Origin: Gp6-AA40 sp964505975
Lineage (GTDB): Bacteria > Acidobacteriota > Vicinamibacteria > Vicinamibacterales > UBA2999
Assembly: GCA_964505975.1 (NCBI GenBank)
Contig: CAZDLW010000027.1
Location: forward strand, 1 to 32,551
DNA length: 32,551 nt
Direction: 5' to 3'
Below are positions 25,313 to 32,234 of the stretch, piece after piece. Position numbers and translations under genes: made by a program. Position 1 is the stretch's first letter, and every line of letters starts with the position of its first letter. The notes under the pieces were generated by a model. The model saw only the letters and a list, made by a program, of their open reading frames with translations. It ran no database searches and had not been told where the DNA came from.

Positions 25313-27004
25313 TCAACGATCCTCGAGCCGCACGCCCTTCCCTTCCTGCGCCACATAGAAACGGCCGGCCGCCAACCCGGTCGCCGAATCCACGTGCCCG
25401 CTCGGCCACCGGATCTCCAGACGATCCACCTGAACGGCACGGCCGAGCCCGAAGTGCGCGCGCATGTCGTGATGGGACATGTAGCTGCCGCCGCTTCGCA
25501 CTTCGGTCGTCTGGGTCTGGCCACCGATCGTCGCGCGTACTCGTGCCCCTATTCCGTCCCGGTTGCTCTTCTCCCCCACCAGCCGGACGGCAATCCAACG
25601 ATTCCCGGCGCCGGAGTCGTTGCGCAGCAACGTCGGGCGATCGTCGATGTTGATGACGAGCACATCGAGGTCGCCGTCATTGTCGAAGTCGCCGAACGCG
25701 GCCCCCCGGCTCGATCTCTCGACGCCCAGTCCACCGGCAGATGCCTGCGCCACGTGATGGAACCGGCCGTTGCCCCTGTTGTGAAAGAGCTGATTGGCCT
25801 GCCGGTATCTCGTGCCCAGGGCGTGCCGATCGACCTGCGGATAGATGTGCCCGTTGGCGACGAAGACGTCGAGACGGCCATCGTTGTCGACGTCCAGGAA
25901 CCCCACCCCCCAGCCGAGATACGGACCAGCCGTGGCCGCAATGCCGGCGGCGTAGCTCGAGTCCGTCAGGAAGCCTGGCGCATCGTTCTCGTACAGCGTG
26001 GTGTGATCGTGCGAGAAGTTCGTCACTACCACATCGAGGAGGCCGTTGCCTGTGTAGTCGCCCACGCCGACTCCCATGCCCGCCTGCGGACGCCCGTCGC
26101 CACTGAGCGCCACGCCCGTGATGAGGCCCTCCTCCGAGAACGTGCCGTCGCGCTGGTTGACGAACAGCAGATTGGGAACCGAGTCGTTGGCCACGTAGAT
26201 GTCCGGCCACCCGTCATCGTTGAGATCCGCGAACAGAACACCGAACCCGTAGTAGGCAGGACCGGCCACGCCGGCTGACTCGGTGACGTCGGCAAAGGTG
26301 CCATTACCGTTGTTGCGGTACAAGACGTCCGGCTCACCCTCCAGATTCCTCGGCCCGCAGAAGACGTCGACCTCCATGAACCGGCAGTTCGGCGTGGTCC
26401 CGCGTGCTGGAATCGTGCGGTCGTCGAACAGCACGTAGTTCGCCACGTACAAGTCCACGTATCCGTCACGGTCGTAGTCGCCGAAGGCGCACCCCGTGCC
26501 CCACCCCGTGTGCCCGACGCCTGCCTGACGCGTGACGTCGGAGAACGTGCCATCGCCGTTGTTGCGCCAGAGCACGTTCCCACCAAAGGCGGTTACGTAG
26601 ACGTCCTGGAATCCGTCGTTATCGTAGTCGGCGATGCAGACGCCCATCCCCCAGCCGCGGCGCGCGCCGAGCCCGCTCCGCGCGGTGACATCGGTGAAGC
26701 GTCCGCGGCCATCGTTTCGAAACAGCGCGACCAGCGGGTCGCCGCCCGCTACCAGCCGTTCCCGTGTGGATCCGTTCACGATGAGGACGTCCAGGTGGCC
26801 GTCGTTGTCGAAGTCGAAGAACGCCGCGCCGTTCCCCACGGACTCGACGATGTAGTCCTTGTCCTGCCCGCCCGAGACGTTGAGCAGTTGCAACCCGGCC
26901 TCCACGGCCACGTCCACGAACGCGATCGACGTATCTGCACGTGGAGCGGCCGCCCAGAGCGCAAAGGCGACTCCCACCACGACGACCCTGGTCATTCGCG
27001 TCAC
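25313..27004 (-). CDS. Exported FG-GAP/ASPIC-UnbV protein (CRTAC1-like)
   Basis: A 563-residue exported protein. The start is taken as the GTG at 27004 because GGAGG sits seven bases upstream; the ATG at 26995 would be 16 bases away. A signal peptide (VVVVGVAFALWAAAPRADT) precedes at least seven FG-GAP/VCBS repeats with calcium-type loops (FDFDNDGHLD, DYDNDGFQD, DYDRDGYVD, DLNDDGWPD, DVDNDGRLD, DFDNDGDLD). A C-terminal ASPIC/UnbV domain follows (RDGIGARVRATIGGQ, SGGSYMSHHDMRAHFGLG, LEIRWPSG). It follows the TPR gene by 40 bp in one operon. The pair matches the fused gene at 20580-24074. Such propellers usually mediate extracellular binding; no enzymatic function is implied by the sequence. 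Confidence 0.94.
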   Translation of the reverse strand: MTRMTRVVVVGVAFALWAAAPRADTSIAFVDVAVEAGLQLLNVSGGQDKDYIVESVGNGAAFFDFDNDGHLDVLIVNGSTRERLVAGGDPLVALFRNDGRGRFTDVTARSGLGARRGWGMGVCIADYDNDGFQDVYVTAFGGNVLWRNNGDGTFSDVTRQAGVGHTGWGTGCAFGDYDRDGYVDLYVANYVLFDDRTIPARGTTPNCRFMEVDVFCGPRNLEGEPDVLYRNNGNGTFADVTESAGVAGPAYYGFGVLFADLNDDGWPDIYVANDSVPNLLFVNQRDGTFSEEGLITGVALSGDGRPQAGMGVGVGDYTGNGLLDVVVTNFSHDHTTLYENDAPGFLTDSSYAAGIAATAGPYLGWGVGFLDVDNDGRLDVFVANGHIYPQVDRHALGTRYRQANQLFHNRGNGRFHHVAQASAGGLGVERSSRGAAFGDFDNDGDLDVLVINIDDRPTLLRNDSGAGNRWIAVRLVGEKSNRDGIGARVRATIGGQTQTTEVRSGGSYMSHHDMRAHFGLGRAVQVDRLEIRWPSGHVDSATGLAAGRFYVAQEGKGVRLEDR

Positions 27005-27011
27005 GCGCGAT

Positions 27012-27016
27012 CCTCC
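27012..27016 (-). promoter_or_regulatory. Shine-Dalgarno deciding the GTG start at 27004
   Basis: GGAGG lies seven bases from the GTG and 16 from the next in-frame ATG, so the GTG start is preferred. Confidence 0.7.
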
Positions 27017-27044
27017 GTCCCGTTCATCAGCACGTTCCCTCGAC

Positions 27045-29114
27045 TCAGCGAGCACCGCCGACATCTCGCAGGCGTTCGACTCTCTGGCGCGCGACGAGAG
27101 CGTCGCGCAGCGCGCTCTGTCGCCGGCTCTCCTCGAGGTTGCCCAGCACGCGGTACACGTCCGCGAGATGTTCGTACCCTTCAATCGTTGGCTCGAGTTG
27201 CTGTGCCCTGCTCAGGCTCTTCACCGCCTCTTCCAGGCGCCCGGCCCGCGAGAGCGCCAGTCCCAGATCGCGGTGCGCGACGGCGCTTCCCGGCGCAGTC
27301 GCTGTCAGCCGATCGAGCATGGACAGGGCTTCGTCATGGTTGCCCTCACTCGAGTGGCGCAGCCCGTCGCGCCTCAGCGCATCCAGTTGGAACTCGAGTT
27401 GACCCGTAGCCATGCGCTCGGCACGCATCCGCTGGGAGGCCTCGAGCTCCCGCCGCCCTTCCTCGGCACGACCCGAGCGCACGAGGGCCGTGCCGAGGGC
27501 GTACCGCGTCTCCACGTTGCCGTCACCGCGCGCGACCGCCTGCTGCAGGGCCGCGACGGCATCATCGTGCCGGCGCTCGCGCACGTGCACGTGTCCGATG
27601 CCCGCCCACGCCCTGGCATTGGCAGGATCGAGCAGCGCGGCCACGGAAAATTCCCCCAGGGCCTCGTCGTGACGCCCCTGAAGGAAATAGATCTCGCCGA
27701 GCTGCCGGTGCGCTTCAGCGCTGTTCGGATTGACCTCGACTCGCGTCGCGTAGGCGTTCACCGCGCGATCGAGCTCGGACTGATTGACGTAGATGCCGCC
27801 GATGGTCTGGTACAGGTGATCCATTCCTGCAATCGGCGCCAGCGCGGCACTGCGCTCGAACGCCTTCACGGCGTCGTCCAGCAATCCCCGGCGCTGCAGG
27901 AGCTGGCCCAGACGATAGTGCGCCTGACCGGAGTCGGTGCTGATGCGGATGGTGTCCTGGAGTACCTGCTCGGCGTCGTTAGACCGTCCCGCCGAGATGA
28001 GGACGTCGGCCAGGAGGATTCGCGCACGTTCGTCCTGCGGGCGGTGGCGCACGGCGGCGTCCAGGTGCTCGAGGCTCCGCTCGTGCTGCTCGTCAATCCA
28101 ATAGGCCAGGCCCAGAAGTCGACGCGCGTCCGCATGATCGGGCCGCTCACGAATCGCGGATTCGAGCAGCTCGACTGCCTCCGGCAGGCGACCTGCCCGC
28201 AGCGCCGTCGCGGCCCGTGCCACACCCCCAGGCGCGGGTGACCGATCGGCCGTCAATGGATCGCGCGAAATCGCGCGGCGGAAATGCGTCACCGCGGCCG
28301 CATACTCACCCTGACCGAGCGCCTTGTATCCGTCGGTGTACAGGCCCAGCGGGAAGATCGGGGCGACACCGGCCACCTGCCGGAGCAGATCGACCCGGTC
28401 GAACACTACAGCCGCGGACCCGGGTCTCGAGTCGTCCACGCGGCGCCAGACGGCCTCGTGAACCCGTTGCCACGCCTGGCGTGCCTCATCCGGACGATCC
28501 AGCTCGAGCAGGTAGCGTCCGAGGGTATACCACGTCGCAGGGTTGTCAGCATCGAGGGCCGCAGCTCTCTCGAGGGCTTGCGCAGCGTCCGTCGATCTGT
28601 CCGCCAGGCCATAGGCCAGGGCGAGCAACGCGTAGATGTCGGCGCGGCTGCTGTCGCGCCGGGCCGCGGCCTGAAGCTCTCGCATGGCGTCGCGCACGCG
28701 ATGCCGATCCAGAAAGACGGTGCCCAGCGCAACGTGCACTTCCGCGTGGCCAAAGAGGTCCGACACGGCCGCTTCGAAGTTCCGGACGGCACCGTCCCAG
28801 CGACCAAGCGCCGCGCGCATCTCTTCCACGCTGGACGTCAGCTGGCCTCCCTCGTCGCCAAACGTCCCGGCCTGTGCCTGGGTGAACGCCCGGAGGGCCG
28901 CGACGAACTGGAGCTTCAGCTGGTGGACCTGCGCAGCCGCCTGCCAGATCTGCTCGATCGAGGGAGCGCGCTGGTCGGCCGGCGACGCCCTCGACCCAGC
29001 ACCGCAGTCGGGCGTCTGACATTCGGGCTGCGGCTGGGCGGCCGGCGCAACCGGCACCAGCCACACCATCACGAGTGCCGCGCCGATCAGCCGGATGTTG
29101 CTTACACGCGGCAC
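27045..29114 (-). CDS. Exported TPR-repeat protein
   Basis: A 689-residue protein with a signal peptide (LIGAALVMVWLVPVAPAAQ) and a long solenoid of tetratricopeptide repeats, for example AEVHVALGTVFLDRHRVRDA, ADIYALLALAYGL, ATWYTLGRYLLELDRPDEA, ADARRLLGLAYWI, GQAHYRLGQLLQRRGLLDDA, AEAHRQLGEIYFLQGRHDEA and ARAWAGIGHVHVRERRHDDA. The start is the GTG at 29114, with AGGAGGAGG only five bases upstream; no better ATG exists nearby. TPR solenoids bind other proteins, and the immediate downstream partner is the FG-GAP/ASPIC-UnbV protein, so a complex outside the cytoplasm is plausible. The divergent 630 bp upstream holds the second hairpin element. Confidence 0.93.
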   Translation of the reverse strand: MPRVSNIRLIGAALVMVWLVPVAPAAQPQPECQTPDCGAGSRASPADQRAPSIEQIWQAAAQVHQLKLQFVAALRAFTQAQAGTFGDEGGQLTSSVEEMRAALGRWDGAVRNFEAAVSDLFGHAEVHVALGTVFLDRHRVRDAMRELQAAARRDSSRADIYALLALAYGLADRSTDAAQALERAAALDADNPATWYTLGRYLLELDRPDEARQAWQRVHEAVWRRVDDSRPGSAAVVFDRVDLLRQVAGVAPIFPLGLYTDGYKALGQGEYAAAVTHFRRAISRDPLTADRSPAPGGVARAATALRAGRLPEAVELLESAIRERPDHADARRLLGLAYWIDEQHERSLEHLDAAVRHRPQDERARILLADVLISAGRSNDAEQVLQDTIRISTDSGQAHYRLGQLLQRRGLLDDAVKAFERSAALAPIAGMDHLYQTIGGIYVNQSELDRAVNAYATRVEVNPNSAEAHRQLGEIYFLQGRHDEALGEFSVAALLDPANARAWAGIGHVHVRERRHDDAVAALQQAVARGDGNVETRYALGTALVRSGRAEEGRRELEASQRMRAERMATGQLEFQLDALRRDGLRHSSEGNHDEALSMLDRLTATAPGSAVAHRDLGLALSRAGRLEEAVKSLSRAQQLEPTIEGYEHLADVYRVLGNLEESRRQSALRDALVARQRVERLRDVGGAR

Positions 29115-29119
29115 AGTTA

Positions 29120-29128
29120 CCTCCTCCT
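29120..29128 (-). promoter_or_regulatory. Strong Shine-Dalgarno deciding the GTG start at 29114
   Basis: AGGAGGAGG ends five bases before GTG. It fixes the start of the TPR gene despite the rare initiation codon, and implies strong translation. Confidence 0.8.
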
Positions 29129-29353
29129 CGTGCCACTCTGCGGATTCCGTCACCGCCTCCGGTCTCGACACGGCCGCAACATATAGTCGGGAGTCTATCC
29201 CATCCGGGACTGCAGGCCGACCCGGCACTCTCGGCGGGCTTCGCCGGCGTTGGGCCGGCTAAAGAGCTGAGAAATCGATTCCCGGCCGCCGGCGGGTGTG
29301 AGGTCGGTACCTCCGAAGCAAACCGTTGGGCTGCGATAGTTGCGGCCTGCTTC
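29129..29353. other. Divergent intergenic region, left part
   Basis: No gene is seen between the TPR gene and the hairpin element. It should hold the promoter of the TPR operon. Around 29236-29290 it carries short G/C inverted stretches (GGGCTTCGCCGG, GGCCGCCGGC) but no structure I can assign. Confidence 0.4.
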
Positions 29354-29593
29354 TCCGCTTGCTTCAGGAACCTGCAGCAGCGGCGGGCGCGTCCCTCGGG
29401 GCGAGCGACCTACGACTCGTGCGACACCGATCGGGCAAGACGCGTCCGCAGCGTGAAGGCCGCGCTGGGTTGGGGACCCAGCGCGGGTCGCGCATGGTCG
29501 AGTGGAGGACGCGTCTTTCCGCGCGACGTCGTCGGGAGCACGCCCCGAGGGACGCACCCGCTGCTGCTGCGACTGACTCCTGAGGCAAGCGGA
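29354..29593. repeat. Dispersed hairpin element, copy 2
   Basis: The outermost arms 29354-29369 and 29578-29593 pair at 15 of 16 positions. The next arms 29374-29403 and 29541-29570 pair at 28 Watson-Crick positions plus one G-U. Inner stems are AAGACGCGTCC (29437-29447) with GGACGCGTCTT (29507-29517), and an 11 bp central stem, CCGCGCTGGGT (29460-29470) with ACCCAGCGCGG (29476-29486). The core matches the reverse complement of 12517-12713, including an identical 20-mer at 29520-29539. It lies in the divergent region between the TPR and SnoaL-like genes. Open frames here only mirror the repeat. Confidence 0.82.
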
Positions 29594-29734
29594 CAAGCAG
29601 GAGTTGCGGAGCGAGTCCGCGTTTCGACCGGCCTCGCGACCCCGGCGAAGTCAATTCCCAACAAGGGGTACCGTCGTCTCATACCGTCGTCGACAGTCCG
29701 GTGATAGACTTCCCGCTCGAACGCGTCGGCTCTT

Positions 29735-29739
29735 GGAGG
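29735..29739 (+). promoter_or_regulatory. Shine-Dalgarno deciding the GTG start at 29745
   Basis: GGAGG lies five bases before the GTG of the first SnoaL-like gene, just ahead of its signal peptide, so this start is preferred over upstream in-frame codons that lie within repeat sequence. Confidence 0.75.
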
Positions 29740-29744
29740 ACACA

Positions 29745-30296
29745 GTGAAAGTGCACGCCGTCACGACCGCTGCTCTGGGTGTCGTCATCTTGACGCTCGT
29801 CGGCCTCCAGGCGCAGCAACGCGTCACGACATCGTCCGGCCCATCTGGAACGCTGACCCCCATCGACTACATCGAGATCCGGCAACTGGCGGCCCGTTAC
29901 GGCCATGCCGTGGACACCGGCGCGGGCGACGGCGACGCCTATGCCAGCCTGTTTGCTCCCGACGGGGCATTTCTCGATCCCGCGGGCCGACCGACGACCG
30001 GACAGGAGAACCTGGCGGCACTGGCCAGACGGACGGCACGAGGTCCGCAGACCGCCTGGCACTACATCGTGAATCACATCATCGAGCCCACGCCGGAGGG
30101 TGCCGTTGGGAAGCAGTTCCTGGTCCATTTCAGGTACGGCGATCCGGATGAGCCGAACGGCGTGTTCGGAGGCGGTCACTACAACGACGTGTACGTGAAG
30201 ACGCCGGACGGGTGGCGTTTCAAGAGCCGCCAGTTCATTCCATCGCAGGGCACGCCGCAGTCCCTGACACCGCAGGCGCCTGCCTCGGCGCGGTAA
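29745..30296 (+). CDS. Secreted SnoaL-like (NTF2 fold) protein, one domain
   Basis: A 183-residue protein starting at GTG with GGAGG five bases upstream. The signal peptide (AVTTAALGVVILTLVGLQAQ) is followed by one SnoaL-like domain of the NTF2 fold (about residues 38-165): TPIDYIEIRQLAARYGHAVD, YASLFAPDGAFLD, HYIVNHIIEPTPEGAVG, YNDVYVKTPDGWRFKSR. SnoaL-like proteins include small-molecule isomerases, dehydratases and hydrolases, but the fold alone does not give a reaction. The exported location is unusual for the catalytic members. It precedes by 15 bp a gene encoding two further copies of the same domain, so the two form an operon. Confidence 0.9.
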   Translation: MKVHAVTTAALGVVILTLVGLQAQQRVTTSSGPSGTLTPIDYIEIRQLAARYGHAVDTGAGDGDAYASLFAPDGAFLDPAGRPTTGQENLAALARRTARGPQTAWHYIVNHIIEPTPEGAVGKQFLVHFRYGDPDEPNGVFGGGHYNDVYVKTPDGWRFKSRQFIPSQGTPQSLTPQAPASAR

Positions 30297-30311
30297 CAGA
30301 AAGAACACGCC

Positions 30312-31364
30312 ATGCCGAGATGGAATACCGTCCTCTCGCTGACAGCCGCGGCCGCCGTGGTTATCTCGACTGCTGGCTGTGTGCCCGCGTCTGGCACCGG
30401 AACGGCCTCGTCTCCCGCATCGACGTTGACCGCTCTCGACTATATCGAGATTGAACAGCTCACGCTTCGATACGGATGGGCGCTCGACAGCGGTGCCGAC
30501 AACGGCTCTGCGTACGCCGACCTCTACACGGAGGATGGTGTCTTCATCGGCACGAATCAGGGCCCGAGCGGGCGGTCCTATCAGGGACGCGACACACTGG
30601 CGGCCCTCGCCCGCGGCGGCCGGCGAGGCCCGCTCTACGTCAGCCACCTGGTGACCAATGTCGTCATCACGCCCACGCCGGAGGGAGCCATGGGACGATC
30701 GTTCGTCGCCATCCTCGACCTGGGCGAACGTGGCGTGCCTCCGACGGCCGGGCATGGCGGCTTCTATGACGATGAGTACGTGAGGACCGAACGCGGATGG
30801 CGGATCAAGCAGCGGTCCTACTACGAATCCAAGTGGGGAGAGCCGTCCGTCACGCCGGTGCCTCCACCGCTGCCGCCAATTCGCGCGCTGGCGGTCTCGG
30901 ACGAGCCACCGAGCCGCTCCGGCGACGCCGGGACGCTGACCGCCGAGGATTACATCGCCATCCAGGAGCTCGTGTCGAGATACCCGTACGCCCTCGACAT
31001 GAACAGCGACAACGGCGCCACCTACGCCGACCTGTTCGCACCGGGCGCCGTCTTCAGCCGGCCGCGCACCACCGGAGCCGAGGCGCTCGCGGCGCTCGCG
31101 ACGAGTCAGCCGCACGGGCCGAACTACGTACGGCACTTCATCACCAATCACGTCATCGACCCGACGCCCGGCGGAGCGACGGGACGACAGTACGTGGCCA
31201 TCATCGACATCGGCGAGCGCGGACAGCCCCACTCGATTTTTCTCGTCGGCTCGTACGAAGATGCGTATGTGAGGACTGCCGACGGCTGGCGATTCCAGAT
31301 GCGCACGTTCACGCCAGCCGCTCGCGGCGATCTGGTGGATCAGACCGGAGGCGCTGCGAGATAG
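30312..31364 (+). CDS. SnoaL-like lipoprotein with two tandem domains
   Basis: A 350-residue lipoprotein (lipobox STAGC near residue 23) with two SnoaL-like domains. Domain one (about 37-180) has TALDYIEIEQLTLRYGWALD, YADLYTEDGVFIG, VTNVVITPTPEGAMG and RTERGWRIKQRSYY. A proline-rich linker (PVPPPLPPIRAL) leads to domain two (about 213-340), with TAEDYIAIQELVSRYPYALD, YADLFAPGAVFSRP, ITNHVIDPTPGGATG and RTADGWRFQMRTF. The two copies are clearly homologous to each other and to the upstream gene, so this is a duplication followed by fusion. The membrane anchor and export suggest a periplasmic or surface role. The start ATG is supported by AGAAAGAA about seven bases upstream, only a weak ribosome-binding site. 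Confidence 0.91.
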   Translation: MPRWNTVLSLTAAAAVVISTAGCVPASGTGTASSPASTLTALDYIEIEQLTLRYGWALDSGADNGSAYADLYTEDGVFIGTNQGPSGRSYQGRDTLAALARGGRRGPLYVSHLVTNVVITPTPEGAMGRSFVAILDLGERGVPPTAGHGGFYDDEYVRTERGWRIKQRSYYESKWGEPSVTPVPPPLPPIRALAVSDEPPSRSGDAGTLTAEDYIAIQELVSRYPYALDMNSDNGATYADLFAPGAVFSRPRTTGAEALAALATSQPHGPNYVRHFITNHVIDPTPGGATGRQYVAIIDIGERGQPHSIFLVGSYEDAYVRTADGWRFQMRTFTPAARGDLVDQTGGAAR

Positions 31365-31409
31365 GTGGCGGGCTGCCGGCGACGCCGCGCGGCCGGAAGG
31401 ACGGTTGCC

Positions 31410-31721
31410 ATGCCGATGTACGAATACACGTGCCGCGAGTGCGGAGAGGAGTTCGAGCTTCTCGTCCGCACCGGCGACACCCCCTCGTGCCCCTACTGCC
31501 AGGCGAACGATATCGAGCGGATGCTCTCGATGTTCGCCGTCAGCTCGGCCGAGCGCTCACAGGCCGCGCTGGCCTCCGCGCGCGAGAAGTATCGAGGGAG
31601 CAAGCTGCGGCAGGATCGGATCCGGCACGAGCGCGAAGAGATCCAGGAACATCTGCGGGAAGACTACGGCGTGGACGTGACGAGGAAACCACCGGACAAG
31701 CCCGCAGGATCGTCCAGTTGA
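31410..31721 (+). CDS. FmdB-family zinc ribbon protein
   Basis: A 103-residue protein of the FmdB/putative regulatory protein family. The start MPMYEYTC is the family signature, with two CxxC pairs (Cys8/Cys11 and Cys27/Cys30, the latter in SCPYCQA) forming a zinc ribbon. The C-terminal part is a charged, helical stretch (EKYRGSKLRQDRIRHEREEI). The ATG at 31410 has GGAAGG nine bases upstream. It starts 45 bp after the SnoaL-like lipoprotein and may be the last gene of that operon. The family's role is not settled; it is often called regulatory. No export signal. Confidence 0.93.
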   Translation: MPMYEYTCRECGEEFELLVRTGDTPSCPYCQANDIERMLSMFAVSSAERSQAALASAREKYRGSKLRQDRIRHEREEIQEHLREDYGVDVTRKPPDKPAGSSS

Positions 31722-31723
31722 GC

Positions 31724-31752
31724 GTCCTGCCGCCGGACACCGGCGACAGGAC
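31724..31752. terminator. Strong hairpin after the FmdB gene
   Basis: GTCCTG, C, CGCCGG, loop ACA, CCGGCG, A, CAGGAC: two perfect 6 bp stems with one mismatch between, starting two bases after the FmdB stop. It lies between converging frames and could act in both directions. There is no T tract on either side, so termination is inferred from shape and place. Confidence 0.55.
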
Positions 31753-31771
31753 ACGATACGGAAGTCGACTC

Positions 31772-31987
31772 TCAGAAGTCGATCTGCGCGCTCACCTTGA
31801 CGAATCGGGCATCGAGAATCGAATTCGGGCGTTGCCATGTGGCACCGAACGTGTTGATGTAGCCCAATGGCACGTTCGAGTTGAACGCGTTGTACACATC
31901 GAGCCCCACGTTCGTCCGCGTTCGGCCATATCGCAACAGCTTGGCAATACGCAGATCCACTTGCGTGATTCGGCCTGCTGAATCAAC
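31772..31987 (-). pseudogene. C-terminal remnant of a TonB-dependent receptor
   Basis: The frame reads VDSAGRITQVDLRIAKLL, then RTNVGLDVYNAFNSNVPL and ends VSAQIDF. This is the last-strand region of a TonB-dependent receptor and aligns with the C-terminus of the intact receptor at 7561 (VNFDIANVFNSSPV, ending FSGQFDF). Only about 70 codons remain: a TGA at 31988-31990 closes the frame at the 5' side, and no plug, signal peptide or good start is present. The break coincides with the palindrome at 31987-32004 and the first direct repeat. It is best read as a decayed gene cut by rearrangement. A frameshift or assembly join is an alternative. Confidence 0.82.
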
Positions 31988-32004
31988 TCACCTAGATTGG
32001 TGAG
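31987..32004. promoter_or_regulatory. Inverted repeat CTCACC-N6-GGTGAG at the receptor break point
   Basis: CTCACCTAGATTGGTGAG has perfect six-base arms around six bases. It has the same geometry as the palindrome at 10909-10924. It sits exactly where the TonB receptor remnant loses its reading frame, so it may be a recombination or end structure rather than an operator. Confidence 0.35.
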
Positions 32005-32017
32005 GGCGCCCTTCGTC
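31991..32017. repeat. Imperfect direct repeat, left copy
   Basis: The core GGTGAGGGCGCCCTTCGTC recurs as GGTGAGGCCCCTTCGTC in the right copy at 32207-32234, and both are preceded by CCT(G)AGATT. The repeats bound about 190 bp with no recognisable gene. They may be ends of a small inserted segment. Confidence 0.55.
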
Positions 32018-32206
32018 GATAGAAATTGAACCACTGCTGAGCTTCGATCGCGACAGACTGTCTTCGGCCTCTGCGCACGAGGCCGGGCCTCGGCACCCAG
32101 GCGACCCCGTCGGCTGATCCTCTTTTCCGATGCCTCCGCAGCGAACGCCGGTGTCAGCTGGAAGCATTCGACCGCGGGGGGCGCCACGTTTTCAGCGGTG
32201 GCGTTG

Positions 32207-32234
32207 CCTGAGATTCTGGTGAGGCCCCTTCGTC
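32207..32234. repeat. Imperfect direct repeat, right copy
   Basis: Matches the left copy at 31991-32017 with small gaps and ends immediately beside the stop codon of the NuoM-like gene. Between the copies I see no gene: the minus-strand open frame there has no family resemblance. Confidence 0.55.

Noticed and set aside
29604..29744. N-terminal extension of the first SnoaL-like gene
   Set aside because: The extension lies next to or within repeat sequence. The GTG at 29745 has GGAGG at ideal spacing and begins a signal peptide.
29679..31232. A 517-codon minus-strand open frame opposite the SnoaL-like genes
   Set aside because: The plus-strand genes have signal peptides, Shine-Dalgarno sites and repeated homologous domains; this frame has none.
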